Part shown: in pieces, positions 54,895 to 64,000 of the stretch
Layout: each line of letters begins with the position of its first letter
Numbering within the stretch: the stretch's first letter is position 1
Assembly (NCBI RefSeq): GCF_001542775.1
Contig: NZ_CP014145.1
Coordinates: 2,542,001-2,606,000, forward strand
Direction: 5' to 3'
DNA length: 64,000 bases
DNA from: Microterricola viridarii
GTDB lineage: Bacteria; Actinomycetota; Actinomycetes; Actinomycetales; Microbacteriaceae
The notes under the pieces: model-generated
The model's database searches: none
Seen by the model: only the letters and a program-made list of their open reading frames with translations
Told to the model about the DNA's origin: nothing
Translations under genes and position numbers: made by a program

Positions 54895-56343
54895 ATGACC
54901 CTCGTCGCCGGCGTCGACTCCTCCACCCAGAGCTGCAAGGTGCTGGTCACCGACGCAGAGACCGGGCGCATCGTGCGCAGCGGCCGCGCCGCGCACCCCG
55001 ACGGCACAGAGGTCGACCCGGAGGCGTGGTGGCAGGCGCTCTGCACCGCGGTGGCGGATGCCGGCGGCCTCGCCGATGTGGCCGCGATCTCGGTCGGCGG
55101 GCAGCAGCACGGCATGGTCGCGCTGGACGCGGACGGCCACGTCATCCGCCCCGCCCTGCTCTGGAACGACACGCGCTCGGCCGCCGCAGCCGCCGCACTC
55201 ACCGCGGAGGTGGGCGCCGACGCGTATGCGGAGCGCACCGGGGTGGTGCCGGTGGCCTCGTTCACGGCGAGCAAGCTGCGCTGGCTGCGGGACGAAGAGC
55301 CGGGTAACGCCGCCCGCGTCGCCGCCGTCGCGCTCCCCCACGATTGGCTGAGCTGGCGCCTGCGCGGCTATGGCCCTGAGGGCACATCGCCGCTCGGGCC
55401 GGTGCTCACGGAGCTCTTCACCGACCGGTCCGACGCCAGCGGCACCGCCTACTGGTCGGCGATCACGAACGACTACGACCGCGCACTGCTCGTCGCCGCG
55501 CTCGGCCACGACGCCGTGCTGCCGCGGGTGCTCGCGCCCGGTGAGGCCGGAGGGGTCGTTCACCCCGCCGCGCTCCCGACGGGCGGGGGCAGCGCGTCGA
55601 TCGTGGTCGGCCCTGGCGCCGGCGACAACGCCGCGGCCGCCTTCGGATTGGGTGCGACCAGCGGCGACGTGATCGTCTCGATCGGAACCAGCGGCACCGT
55701 CTTCGCCGTCACCGACAGCCCCAGCCGGGATGCCTCCGGAATCGTGGCCGGCTTCGCCGACGCCAGCGGAGCCTACCTGCCGCTCGTCGCCACCCTGAAC
55801 GCCGCCCGGGTGTTGGATGCGGTCGCCGGGTTGCTCGGCGTCGACTACGACGAGCTCGGCCGGCTGGCGCTCCAGGCCGAACCGGGCGCCGGCGGCGCCG
55901 TGCTGGTGCCCTGGTTCGAGGGCGAGCGCACGCCCAACCTTCCGGATGCCACGGCGGGCCTCCTCGGCCTGACCCTGGCCAACACCACCCGCAGCACCGT
56001 GGCGCGCGCCGCGGTCGAGGGCCTGCTCTGCGGACTGGCCGACGGGCTGGAGGCCGTGCGCGGCCAGGGGGTCGATGCCCGCCGCATCCTCCTGATCGGC
56101 GGCGCCGCCCAGAACACAGCGGTGCAGACGATTGCCGCCCAGGTGTTCGCGGTGCCCGTCCTGGTGCCGGCCCCCGGCGAGTATGTCGCCCTCGGCGCCG
56201 CCCGGCAGGCCGCGTGGGCACTCGAGGGAGTTGCCCCCGAATGGCCGCTCGCGACCGCTGCCGGCCCGGCATCCGATCACCGCCCGATCATCGCCCTGCA
56301 GTACGCGGCCGCGCGCGACACACGCGCCGCCGAGCTGGCGTAG
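54895..56343 (+). CDS. xylB: Xylulokinase
   Basis: It phosphorylates D-xylulose to xylulose 5-phosphate. The 482-residue FGGY-family kinase begins [15 protein letters not shown]. It has [11 protein letters not shown] and LLWNDTRS in the first domain, [15 protein letters not shown] for ATP, and [17 protein letters not shown] near the end. The start at 54895 has AAAAGGA upstream. It is in an operon with xylA and the importer genes. Confidence 0.96.
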   Translation: MTLVAGVDSSTQSCKVLVTDAETGRIVRSGRAAHPDGTEVDPEAWWQALCTAVADAGGLADVAAISVGGQQHGMVALDADGHVIRPALLWNDTRSAAAAAALTAEVGADAYAERTGVVPVASFTASKLRWLRDEEPGNAARVAAVALPHDWLSWRLRGYGPEGTSPLGPVLTELFTDRSDASGTAYWSAITNDYDRALLVAALGHDAVLPRVLAPGEAGGVVHPAALPTGGGSASIVVGPGAGDNAAAAFGLGATSGDVIVSIGTSGTVFAVTDSPSRDASGIVAGFADASGAYLPLVATLNAARVLDAVAGLLGVDYDELGRLALQAEPGAGGAVLVPWFEGERTPNLPDATAGLLGLTLANTTRSTVARAAVEGLLCGLADGLEAVRGQGVDARRILLIGGAAQNTAVQTIAAQVFAVPVLVPAPGEYVALGAARQAAWALEGVAPEWPLATAAGPASDHRPIIALQYAAARDTRAAELA

Positions 56344-56508
56344 CCACGGCTCGGGGAGCGCTCTCAGGTCGTTATCAAATCGATACTGAGAATTTCTCGT
56401 GAATCCTGCGCACAGCGCGTTTTCAGAGCAACATTTCTATTTGCCACCGTTCGACGTGGAAGGTGGCCCCGCAAGGGCTACAACAGCACCGCATAGAAGG
56501 GCAGAGAG

Positions 56509-57579
56509 ATGAAGAAATCTTCATTGATCTCATTAGCCGCCGTTGCCAGCGTTTCAGCACTGATGCTCGCAGGCTGTTCGAGTTCAGGGGGTGGTGGCGG
56601 AAGCAGCGACACGGGCACCCCCGCCGCGAATTCTCGGGCGTGCGTCATCTTGCCGGACGCCGCGTCCTCGCCGCGGTGGGAGGGCATGGACCGGCCGGCA
56701 CTTGAAAAGGCCTTCACCGATGCGGGCTTCGAGGCCGACATCCAGAACGCCCAGGGTGACACCAGCAAGTACGCGACCATCGCCGACCAGCAGCTCAGCA
56801 AGGGCTGCGGTGTGATGGTGCTCGTCGACTACAACGGGGCCGCTGTGGCCGTGGCCGCGAAGGCCAAGGGCGAGGGAATCCCCGTCATCGCCTACGACCG
56901 CCCGATCGAGGGCGCCGACTACTACGTCTCCTTCGACAACGAGAAGGTTGGCGAGCTGCAGGGCCAGTCGATCGTCGACGGCCTCAAGGCAGAGGGCAAG
57001 GATCCGGCAACGGCCATCGTCGTCTACATGGGCGGCGACCCGGCCGACGGCAACGCCAAGATGTTCCACGACGGCGCCGTCAAGATCATGTCGGCCGCCG
57101 GCATCAAGCCGGCCCAGGAGCCCCCGGGAGTCTGGGACGGCGACAAGAGCGCCACGAACTTCGAGCAGGCCCTGACCGCCCTCGGCGGCAAGGTCGACGC
57201 GGTCTGGGTCGCCAACGACACGAACGCCGCCGGAGTCATCACGATCCTCGACAAGAACGGCCTGAAGGTTCCCGTCTCTGGTCAGGATGCCTCGGTCGCC
57301 GGTCTGCAGAACGTGCTGCTCGGCAAGCAGACCGCGACAGTCTGGAAGCATGTGCCGGATGAGGCGGCCGCTGCGTCCGACCTCGCGGTGAAGCTGCTGA
57401 AGGGTGAGACCCCCACCGTCGACATGAAGCTCGCCGACGGAACGCCCTACATTGCCGTCACGCCGGTACTTGTCGGACCGGACATGGTGAAGGAGGTCGT
57501 CGCCGCCGGTGACGCCACTGCCGCCGAGCTCTGCACCGGCGAGGTTGCTGCAGCGTGCACCGCCAACGGGGTGCAGTAA
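56509..57579 (+). CDS. XylF-like sugar-binding lipoprotein
   Basis: The 356-residue protein has a lipoprotein signal ending in LMLAGC (Cys about 23) and a Gly/Ser-rich spacer. The binding domain has ILPDAASSPRWEGMD, YDRPIEGADYYVSFDN and VWVANDTNAAGVI, closely matching D-xylose-binding proteins. It starts a second CUT2 importer operon with the ATPase and permease that follow. The 165 bases before it contain small inverted repeats (GAGAATTTCTC at about 56386) that may be control sites. Confidence 0.9.
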   Translation: MKKSSLISLAAVASVSALMLAGCSSSGGGGGSSDTGTPAANSRACVILPDAASSPRWEGMDRPALEKAFTDAGFEADIQNAQGDTSKYATIADQQLSKGCGVMVLVDYNGAAVAVAAKAKGEGIPVIAYDRPIEGADYYVSFDNEKVGELQGQSIVDGLKAEGKDPATAIVVYMGGDPADGNAKMFHDGAVKIMSAAGIKPAQEPPGVWDGDKSATNFEQALTALGGKVDAVWVANDTNAAGVITILDKNGLKVPVSGQDASVAGLQNVLLGKQTATVWKHVPDEAAAASDLAVKLLKGETPTVDMKLADGTPYIAVTPVLVGPDMVKEVVAAGDATAAELCTGEVAAACTANGVQ

Positions 57580-57601
57580 GCGACAACCACCACATGGATC
57601 G

Positions 57602-57627
57602 GAGGGGCCGCGGAGACGCGGCCCCTC
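57602..57627 (+). terminator. Intercistronic hairpin after binding-protein gene
   Basis: A perfect 11-bp stem (GAGGGGCCGCG, GAGA loop) lies between the XylF-like gene and its ATPase gene. There is no T-run. As at 49582, it probably stabilises the upstream message or gives partial termination, so that binding protein is made in excess. Confidence 0.7.
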
Positions 57628-57666
57628 CCCTCCCCTGTCAGCGACGACACGCCACGAGGACACCCC

Positions 57667-58422
57667 ATGGATGACGCACCCATCATTGAATTGACGAACA
57701 TCGTCAAGAGTTTCGGCCCCGTCAGCGTGCTGAAGGGAGTGAACCTCCGGGCCTATCCCGGCAAGGTCACCGCCCTGGTCGGCGACAACGGAGCTGGCAA
57801 GTCCACCTTGATCAAAGGGCTCGCCGGTGTGCAGCCCTACGATTCCGGGGAGGTGCGCTTCGCCGGTGAGGCGGTGCACCTGCACTCGCCTCGGGAGGCA
57901 GCCAGGCTCGGCATCGAGGTGGTGTACCAAGACCTGGCGCTCTGCGACAACCTCGACATCGTGCAGAACATGTTCCTCGGTCGCGAGGAGCTCGGCTTCG
58001 GCACCTTCGACGAAGGCCTGATGGAGCGTGAGGCCGCCGAGACGCTGCGGCAGCTCTCGGTCAGGACGGTCAGCTCCGTGCGGCAAAAGGTGTCCTCGCT
58101 CTCCGGTGGCCAACGCCAGACCGTGGCCATCGCCCGCTCGGTGTTGAAGAAGGCCAAGGTGGTCGTGCTCGACGAACCGACGGCCGCCCTCGGCGTTGCG
58201 CAGACGGAGCAGGTGCTCGAGCTCGTCGGCCGGCTCGCCGAGCAAGGCGTCGCCGTCATCCTGATCAGCCACAACCTGGCCGACGTCTTCGCCGTCGCCG
58301 ATTTCATCAGCGTGCTCTACCTCGGCCAGATGGTGGCATCCGTGAAGGCGGAAGAGACCAACCGCGACGACATCGTCGGCTACATCACCGGAAGCAAGAC
58401 CTACACGGGAGAACAAGCATGA
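57667..58422 (+). CDS. Sugar ABC transporter ATP-binding protein (single domain)
   Basis: The 251-residue protein has one ABC domain: Walker [17 protein letters not shown] (about 40-55), signature LSGGQRQTVAIARS and Walker B VVVLDEPTAALG. It resembles the first half of XylG, so two copies would be needed in the complex. It overlaps the permease gene by 4 bp. Confidence 0.92.
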   Translation: MDDAPIIELTNIVKSFGPVSVLKGVNLRAYPGKVTALVGDNGAGKSTLIKGLAGVQPYDSGEVRFAGEAVHLHSPREAARLGIEVVYQDLALCDNLDIVQNMFLGREELGFGTFDEGLMEREAAETLRQLSVRTVSSVRQKVSSLSGGQRQTVAIARSVLKKAKVVVLDEPTAALGVAQTEQVLELVGRLAEQGVAVILISHNLADVFAVADFISVLYLGQMVASVKAEETNRDDIVGYITGSKTYTGEQA

Positions 58423-59717
58423 GCATCGGGGCGCCCGGGAAGGCGCCGGACCCGACACCCACCGACGTGCTCGCCACCCGCAGCACCGCCGAACTGATCG
58501 GCAGCGGGCAAGAAGGCACCGTGATGGATCAGGCCCGCGCCTATCTGCAGCGGGTGCGGCACGGCGAGATGGGGGCGCTGCCGGCGATCGGCGGATTCAT
58601 CGTTCTGAGCGTGATGTTCACGATCCTCAGCCCGTTCTTCCTCACCGAGCGCAACTTCGCCAACCTGCTCACCCAGGCCGCGACGCTCGTGATGCTCGGC
58701 ATGGCGCTCGTGTTCGTGATCCTGCTCGGCGAGATCGACCTCTCGGCCGGTGTCACCTCGGGCCTGACCATGTGTATCTTCGTCGTGCTGGTGAACGTCA
58801 ACGGTTTCAACTGGATCGTCGCTCTGCTCATCGCCCTCCTCACCGGTGTGGCCATCGGCTCGTTCATCGGCTTCTTCGTCGCCAGGGTCGGCATCCCATC
58901 ATTCGTGGTGACGCTCGGCCTGTTCCTCGGATTCCAGGGGCTCGAGCTGATCATCATCGGCAGCGGCGGGCTGTACCGCGTGCAGACGCCGGAGATCCTC
59001 TCCATCATGAACTCCAACCTGCCGATCTGGGCGGGCTGGGCGATGCTCGCGGTGATTCTCGCCGTGTCGCTGACGACCTCACTCTGGGACCGCGCCCGGC
59101 GCACCCGCGCGGGCGTGCCGAACCGCACCATCGCGCTGGTCTGGATCAAGCTCGGCGTGATCCTGGTCATCGGCGGCATCGTCGTCGGCCTGCTCAGCAA
59201 CGATCGCGGCACCGGATTCAAGCCGGTGAGCGGCGTTCCGATCGTGGTGCCGATCACCCTCGCGATCCTGTGGGCCGGCACCTTCGTGCTGGACCGCACC
59301 AAGTTCGGCCGCTACATCTACGCGGTCGGCGGCAACGCAGAGGCGGCCAGGCGCGCCGGAGTCAAGGTGGTGCTGATCCGCTGGACGGCCTTCATCGTCT
59401 GTTCCACGCTCGCCGTGGTGTCCGGCCTGTTCAGCATCTCGAAGGTCGGGTCCGTGGATGCCGCGGCCGGCCGAGACATCGTGCTGAGCGGCGTTGCGGC
59501 GGCGGTCGTCGGTGGCGTCAGCTTGTTCGGCGGCCGCGGCCGTCTGCTGCACGCCGCGATCGGTGCCCTCGTGATCGCGGTGATCACGAACGGGCTCGGC
59601 CTGCTGAACCTGCCAGCCGGCGTCAACTACGTCGTCACGGGCGGCGTGCTGATCCTCGCGGCCACGGTCGACGCCGTGTCGCGGGTGCGCGCGGGCGGCT
59701 CGCTCACAAGACGCTGA
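58419..59717 (+). CDS. XylH-like sugar ABC transporter permease
   Basis: The 432-residue protein has a polar N-terminal part (about 1-45) and about ten spans. It has LLGEIDLSAGVTSGLT, AVGGNAEAARRAGVKV and VVGGVSLFGGRGRL. The length fits XylH-type permeases, which are longer than RbsC types. It completes the second pentose importer and converges on araA. Confidence 0.92.
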   Translation: MSIGAPGKAPDPTPTDVLATRSTAELIGSGQEGTVMDQARAYLQRVRHGEMGALPAIGGFIVLSVMFTILSPFFLTERNFANLLTQAATLVMLGMALVFVILLGEIDLSAGVTSGLTMCIFVVLVNVNGFNWIVALLIALLTGVAIGSFIGFFVARVGIPSFVVTLGLFLGFQGLELIIIGSGGLYRVQTPEILSIMNSNLPIWAGWAMLAVILAVSLTTSLWDRARRTRAGVPNRTIALVWIKLGVILVIGGIVVGLLSNDRGTGFKPVSGVPIVVPITLAILWAGTFVLDRTKFGRYIYAVGGNAEAARRAGVKVVLIRWTAFIVCSTLAVVSGLFSISKVGSVDAAAGRDIVLSGVAAAVVGGVSLFGGRGRLLHAAIGALVIAVITNGLGLLNLPAGVNYVVTGGVLILAATVDAVSRVRAGGSLTRR

Positions 59718-59722
59718 CGGCG

Positions 59723-59752
59723 GCGGGCAGCCGGCCTCGGCCGGCTGCCCGC
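59723..59752. terminator. Bidirectional hairpin between permease gene and araA
   Basis: A perfect 13-bp inverted repeat (GCGGGCAGCCGGC, CTCG loop) lies between convergent genes. It has no T-run. Confidence 0.8.
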
Positions 59753-59758
59753 TGTCGG

Positions 59759-61276
59759 TTAGAGTCCCTGCGCGAGCCGGTAGTACGCCTGGTTCCAGCG
59801 CAGCTCGCGGCCGAACTCCCGCAGCTCGGTGCTCTCGTCGATCACGAGCAGCTCGGTGCCGGCAATCTCGGCGTAGTCCTGGAACACCTCGATGCCGACG
59901 GCCGTCGACATGACCGTGTGGTGCGCGGCGCCGGCCGTCAGCCAGGCCGCTGCGCTCGTGGCGAAGTCGGGTGCCGGCTTCCAGACGGCGCGGCCGACCG
60001 GCAGATTCGGCAGCGGGGCCGTCGGCTGCACGACCTCGACGACGTTCGCCACCAGGCGGAACCGGTCGCGCATGTCGCTGAGCGCGACGACGACGGCGGG
60101 GCCCGAGTCGGCGGTGAAGACCAGGCGCACCGGGTCCTCCTTGCCGCCGATGCCGAGCGGGTGCACCTCGAGGCTCGGCTTGGAGCTGGTGAGCGACGGC
60201 GACACCTCGAGCATGTGCGCGCCGAGGATCAGCTCAGCGCCCGGTGTCATGTCGTAGGTGTAGTCCTCCATCAGCGAGGCGCCGCCGGGCAGGCCGGCGC
60301 CCATCACGTTGGCGACGCGCACCAGGATGGCCGTCTTCCAGTCACCCTCGGCGCCGAAGCCGTAGCCGTCGGCCATCAGGCGCTGCACGGCGAGCCCCGG
60401 CAGCTGGCGGAGCGCCCCCAGGTCTTCGAACGAGGTCGTGAACGCGCTGAATCCGCCCTCCTCCAGGAATGTCCGCAGGCCGATCTCGATCGCGGCGCCG
60501 TAGCGCAACGACTCGTGCCGGTCGCCGCCCCGGCGAAGCTCAGGGGCCACGGCGTAGAGGTCCTCGTACTCGGCGACCAGCGCGTCGATGTCGGCGCCGG
60601 ATGCCGCGTGCACGGCATCCGCGAGCTCGTTCACGCCCCAGGTGTTCACCTGCACGCCGAAGCGCAGTTCGGCCTCGGTCTTGTCGCCCTCTGTGACGGC
60701 GACGTAGCGCATGTTGTCGCCGAAGCGCGCGAGCTTCATGGTGCGGGATGCCGCCCAGCCGGCGGCCGCGCGCTGCCAGCTGCCGATCTGCGCCGTGACG
60801 GCGGGGTTCGAGACGTGGCCGACGACGGTCTTGCGCACGACGCCGAGGCGGGTCTGGATGTAGCCGAACTCCCGGTCACCGTGGGCGGCCTGGTTGAGGT
60901 TCATGAAGTCGAAGTCGATCTCGCCCCACGGCAGCTCGACGTTGGCCTGGGTGTGCAGGTGCAGCAGCGGCTTCTGCAGGGCGTCGAGGCCGTGGATCCA
61001 CATCTTGGCCGGCGAGAAGGTGTGCATCCAGGCGATGACACCGATCACGCTGTCTGCGGCGTTCACCTCGAGGGCGAGGCGGCGGATCGAGTCGGAGTCC
61101 TTCAGCACGGGCTTCCAGACGACCTTCACGGGCACGTCCCCCGCGGCATCCAGCGTGCGGGCGATCTGCTGTGACTGCTCGGCGACCTGGCGCAGCGTCT
61201 CCTCGCCGTACAGGTTCTGGCTGCCGGTGAGGAACCACACCTCGTAGTGGTCGAGTGTCGTCGTGAGTTTCGGCAT
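59759..61276 (-). CDS. araA: L-arabinose isomerase
   Basis: It converts L-arabinose to L-ribulose. The 505-residue protein has [14 protein letters not shown] near the start, [17 protein letters not shown], and the metal ligands expected for the family in EGDWKTA and MLEVSP contexts. It is the last gene of araB-araD-araA; its ATG shares one base with the araD stop (TAATG). Confidence 0.97.
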   Translation of the reverse strand: MPKLTTTLDHYEVWFLTGSQNLYGEETLRQVAEQSQQIARTLDAAGDVPVKVVWKPVLKDSDSIRRLALEVNAADSVIGVIAWMHTFSPAKMWIHGLDALQKPLLHLHTQANVELPWGEIDFDFMNLNQAAHGDREFGYIQTRLGVVRKTVVGHVSNPAVTAQIGSWQRAAAGWAASRTMKLARFGDNMRYVAVTEGDKTEAELRFGVQVNTWGVNELADAVHAASGADIDALVAEYEDLYAVAPELRRGGDRHESLRYGAAIEIGLRTFLEEGGFSAFTTSFEDLGALRQLPGLAVQRLMADGYGFGAEGDWKTAILVRVANVMGAGLPGGASLMEDYTYDMTPGAELILGAHMLEVSPSLTSSKPSLEVHPLGIGGKEDPVRLVFTADSGPAVVVALSDMRDRFRLVANVVEVVQPTAPLPNLPVGRAVWKPAPDFATSAAAWLTAGAAHHTVMSTAVGIEVFQDYAEIAGTELLVIDESTELREFGRELRWNQAYYRLAQGL

Positions 61277-61986
61277 TATGAGAGTGCTCCTTGCGGGGTT
61301 TGTCCGTAGACGTTCTGGTAACGGGTGAAGAGGGAGTCGATCGCCTCCTGAGCGAGCGGGATGAGCGTGCCCCCCTGCTTGGCGATGTGCACCGTTCGGG
61401 CGACGTCCTCGACCATGACGGCGGCCTTCACCGCGTCGCGGGCGTCGGAGCCGATCGTGAACGGGCCATGGTTCGCCATCAGGACGGCCCGGGAGCGGTG
61501 GCCACGCAGCGTCTCGACGATGCCGCGGCCGATCGAGTCGTCACCGATGATCGCGAACGGACCGATCGGGATCGGCCCGCCGAACTCGTCGGCCATCGCC
61601 GTGATCACGCAGGGGATCTCCTCGCCGCGCGCCGCCCACGCGGTGGCGTAGTCGGAGTGGGTGTGCACGACGCCTCCCACCTCTGGCATGTTGCGGTAGA
61701 CGTAGGCGTGCGCGGCGGTGTCGCTGGACGGCGACCGCTCGCTGCCCGGCGTGCCGGGGACGACTGCGCCGTCCAGGTCGCAGAGGATCATGTTCTCCGC
61801 GGCCAGGTCGTCATAGGCGACACCGGAGGGCTTGATCACGAACAGGTCGGCGCCGGGCACGCGGCCGGACACGTTCCCGCCGGTCCACACGACGAGGCCG
61901 TTCCGCACCAGCTCGCCGTGCAGCGCGGCGACATCCGCGCGCACCGCGTCGATCGAGGTCTGGAGCTCCTCAGGCAGGTCGCTCAT
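61276..61986 (-). CDS. araD: L-ribulose-5-phosphate 4-epimerase
   Basis: It forms D-xylulose 5-phosphate from L-ribulose 5-phosphate. The 236-residue class II aldolase-like protein has [21 protein letters not shown], and the zinc ligands in [13 protein letters not shown] and a later ANHGPFTIG His. It overlaps araB by 4 bp and araA by 1 bp. Confidence 0.96.
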   Translation of the reverse strand: MSDLPEELQTSIDAVRADVAALHGELVRNGLVVWTGGNVSGRVPGADLFVIKPSGVAYDDLAAENMILCDLDGAVVPGTPGSERSPSSDTAAHAYVYRNMPEVGGVVHTHSDYATAWAARGEEIPCVITAMADEFGGPIPIGPFAIIGDDSIGRGIVETLRGHRSRAVLMANHGPFTIGSDARDAVKAAVMVEDVARTVHIAKQGGTLIPLAQEAIDSLFTRYQNVYGQTPQGALS

Positions 61987-63686
61987 GCGCTGGCCACGGC
62001 CTCGCGCTTCAGCGCACGCAGCCGATGCATCACCTCGTTGGCGCCGCGACCGAAGTAGTCGTGCAGCAGCGTGTACTCGGCGAACAACGCGTCATAGGCG
62101 TCGGCGGATGCCTGGTTAGGCGTGTAGACGTTCTTGTTGAGCTTGCCCATCGCCTGGCCGGCCGCGAGCACGTCGGCGTAGGCGCCGGCGGCGACCGCGG
62201 CGTGGATTGCCGAGCCGAGCGCCGGGCCCTGTTCGCTGGCGATCGTCGAGATGGGCATGCGCAGCACGTCGCTGTACGTCTGCATCAGCTGCGGGTTCTT
62301 CAACAGCCCCCCGGCCACGATGAACTCGGTGACGGGAACGCCGCTGGCGTTGAAGGTCTCGACAATGGTGCGGGCACCGAAGGCCGTCGCCTCCAGGAGC
62401 GCCCGGTAGACCTCCTCCGGCCGGGTGCTGAGCGTGCTGCCGAGCACGACGCCGGAGAGTTCGTGGTCGACCAGCACGGAGCGGTTGCCGCTCTGCCAGT
62501 CCAGGGCGACCAGCCCGTGGGCGCCGACCGGCTCCAGGTAGGCCAGGTCGGTGAGGTGCTGGTGGATGCTGCTGCCTGCCGCATCCGCCGCCTCGAAGTA
62601 GCGGGCGGGCACCTGGTTCTTGACGTACCAGGCAAAGATGTCGCCGACGCCGGACTGCCCCGCCTCGTAGCCGTAAAGGCCGGAGACGATGCCGCCGTCG
62701 ACGACGCCGCACATGCCGGGCACCTCGGCGAGGGTGTCTGCGTTCATCACGTGGCAGGTGCTGGTGCCCATGATGGCGAGCATCTGGCCGGGTTGCACGG
62801 CCTGCGCTGCCGGGGCGGTGACGTGCGCGTCGACGTTGCCGACGGCCACGGCGATGCCCTCCGGCAGGCCCGTCCAGGCGGCCGCCTCGGCGCTCAGCGT
62901 GCCGGCTGCGTCGCCGAGCTGGCCGATCCGGTGGTCGAGCTTGTCGATGACGAAGCCGGAGAAGGCGGGGTTCAGCGCACCGAGGAACTCACTCGACGGG
63001 TACTCGCCGTCCTGCCAGATGCCCTTGTAGCCGGCCGTGCAGGCGTTCCGCACGTACTGGCCGGTGAGCTGCCAGACGATCCAGTCGGCTGCCTCCACCC
63101 AGTGCTCCATCGCCGCGTAGACTTCCGGCGCCTCCTCGAGCAGCTGCAGCCCCTTGGCGAACTCCCACTCGCTGGAGATGAGCCCGCCGTAACGCGGCAG
63201 CCAGGCCTCGCCGCGGGCGGCGGCGAGCTCGTTGATGCGGTCTGCGTGCGGCTGCGCGGCGTGGTGCTTCCACAGTTTCACGTAGGCGTGCGGGTTGTCG
63301 GCGTGCTCGCCCAGCTCGCTGAGCGGGGTGCCGTCGGCGAGCGTCGGCACCATGGTGCAGGCGGTGAAATCGGTGCCGATGCCGATCACCAGGGCCGGGT
63401 CGATGCCGGCGGCGGCGACCGCGGCGGGCACGGCGCTCTTCAGTACGGCGACGTAGTCGGCCGGCACCTGCAGCGCCCAGTCGGGGGCGAGGGCGCGCGG
63501 GGCGCCGGCGGCCGCGGCCGGGCCGGCGGTCAGCGCGGTGTCCATGACGGCGTGCGGGTAGTCGAGGGTGGCGGAGCCGAGCTCGGCGCCGTCGGAGACG
63601 CGCACGACGAGGGCGCGGCCGGAGAGGGTGCCGTAGTCGACGCCGATCACGTAGCGTTCGGCCGGGGTGGTGGTGCTGGTGGTCAC
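61983..63686 (-). CDS. araB: Ribulokinase
   Basis: It phosphorylates L-ribulose. From the GTG at 63686 (AAAGGAG upstream) the protein has 567 residues. The FGGY-type kinase has IGVDYGTLSGRALVV at the start, GIGTDFTACTMVP, MGTSTCHVM and the C-terminal VAGGLLKNPQLMQTYSDVL. It is the first gene of the ara operon and is preceded by a perfect LacI-type palindrome. Confidence 0.96.
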   Translation of the reverse strand: MTTSTTTPAERYVIGVDYGTLSGRALVVRVSDGAELGSATLDYPHAVMDTALTAGPAAAAGAPRALAPDWALQVPADYVAVLKSAVPAAVAAAGIDPALVIGIGTDFTACTMVPTLADGTPLSELGEHADNPHAYVKLWKHHAAQPHADRINELAAARGEAWLPRYGGLISSEWEFAKGLQLLEEAPEVYAAMEHWVEAADWIVWQLTGQYVRNACTAGYKGIWQDGEYPSSEFLGALNPAFSGFVIDKLDHRIGQLGDAAGTLSAEAAAWTGLPEGIAVAVGNVDAHVTAPAAQAVQPGQMLAIMGTSTCHVMNADTLAEVPGMCGVVDGGIVSGLYGYEAGQSGVGDIFAWYVKNQVPARYFEAADAAGSSIHQHLTDLAYLEPVGAHGLVALDWQSGNRSVLVDHELSGVVLGSTLSTRPEEVYRALLEATAFGARTIVETFNASGVPVTEFIVAGGLLKNPQLMQTYSDVLRMPISTIASEQGPALGSAIHAAVAAGAYADVLAAGQAMGKLNKNVYTPNQASADAYDALFAEYTLLHDYFGRGANEVMHRLRALKREAVASA

Positions 63687-63721
63687 GCGGTGCGCTCCTT
63701 TGCTGGCCGCTGTCGGCCTCA

Positions 63722-63737
63722 TTTACAACGTTGTAAA
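63722..63737. promoter_or_regulatory. LacI-type operator (16-bp palindrome)
   Basis: TTTACAACGTTGTAAA is a perfect palindrome with a central CG. It lies 36 bp before araB and 74 bp before the divergent LacI-family gene, the expected place for an operator shared by both. Confidence 0.75.
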
Positions 63738-63810
63738 CCTAGCATCGCGGACGTCGAGCGTCTAGGCGAATCCTGATACCTTGGGACTCCCATCCACGAC
63801 GAGGAGCCTC

Positions 63811-64000
63811 ATGGCCGCAACGCTCTCCGACGTCGCGCGCCTCGCCGGCGTCTCGATCAAGACGGTCTCGAACGTCATCCACGACCACCCGCACATCCGC
63901 CCGGCGACGAAGCAGCGCGTGCTCGACGCGATCGCGGCCGTCGACTACCGGCCGAACCTGACAGCGCGCAATCTGCGCTCCGGCCGCACCGGCGTCATCA
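63811..64000 (+). CDS. LacI-family regulator, N-terminal part (cut by window end)
   Basis: The first 63 codons are visible. GAGGAG lies just before the ATG. They encode the LacI-type DNA-binding domain (SDVARLAGVSIKTVSNVIHD) and the hinge helix (YRPNLTARNLRSGRTGVI). The ligand-binding domain is outside the window. It is divergent from araBDA and probably represses it in the absence of arabinose. Confidence 0.93.
   Translation, partial: MAATLSDVARLAGVSIKTVSNVIHDHPHIRPATKQRVLDAIAAVDYRPNLTARNLRSGRTGVI

Noticed and set aside
58772..61174. 800-codon open frame across the XylH-like gene and araA
   Set aside because: It crosses a strong hairpin and two well-identified genes and has no coherent domain.

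Overview
The window is high-GC DNA from an actinobacterium, most likely a member of the Microbacteriaceae. The grounds are GTG/TTG starts and 1-4 bp gene overlaps, the block dnaX-recR-lysC-asd, actinobacterial-type xylose isomerase, an SRP RNA with a GGAA tetraloop, and the GGTCGAGTAGGCGCGCCAGCGCC-type palindromic repeat common in that family. No rRNA, CRISPR, insertion sequence, phage or integrase gene was seen. Family assignments come from reading motifs, not from a database search.

Region 1 (1-13.4 kb) looks like a cell-surface/biofilm and cyclic-di-GMP island. It starts with a SipW-type signal peptidase, a secreted protein with a LAXTG-like sorting tail and a protein with a SipW-type signal. 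An OmpR-type regulator and a LuxR-type regulator with an atypical receiver follow. Next is a divergent pair: a membrane family-2 glycosyltransferase and a frameshifted GH18 hydrolase with two binding modules. Last is a signalling operon of histidine kinase, degenerate-GGDEF membrane protein and GGDEF-EAL protein.

Region 2 (13.4-29.6 kb) is mostly housekeeping: an SDR and its GntR regulator, asd, lysC, recR, dnaX, a GT87-like mannosyltransferase, a thioesterase-ArsR-MFS group, a 0.8-kb array of palindromic repeats, ackA-pta and an Lrp regulator.

Region 3 (29.6-37.5 kb) holds an AceE-like 2-oxoacid dehydrogenase E1 divergent from the Lrp gene, a CUT1-type sugar importer lacking its own ATPase and led by a class V aminotransferase, and a divergent GntR regulator.

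Region 4 (37.5-45.8 kb) has the SRP RNA with a partial duplicate, tRNA-Ser(GGA) with a duplicated 3' end and terminator, and miscellaneous genes: a membrane protein, an APH(6)-like kinase, a GNAT, a HerA-like ATPase, a saccharopine dehydrogenase-like protein, a PAP2 phosphatase and a Bcr/CflA-type exporter.

Region 5 (45.9-64 kb) is a pentose-utilisation locus: a ROK regulator, a sugar isomerase-like protein, a Gfo/Idh/MocA oxidoreductase, a CUT2 importer split over a divergent promoter, xylA, xylB, a second XylFGH-like importer, araBDA and a divergent LacI regulator cut by the window end. Xylose would be imported and converted by XylA and XylB to xylulose 5-phosphate. Arabinose would reach the same intermediate through AraA, AraB and AraD.
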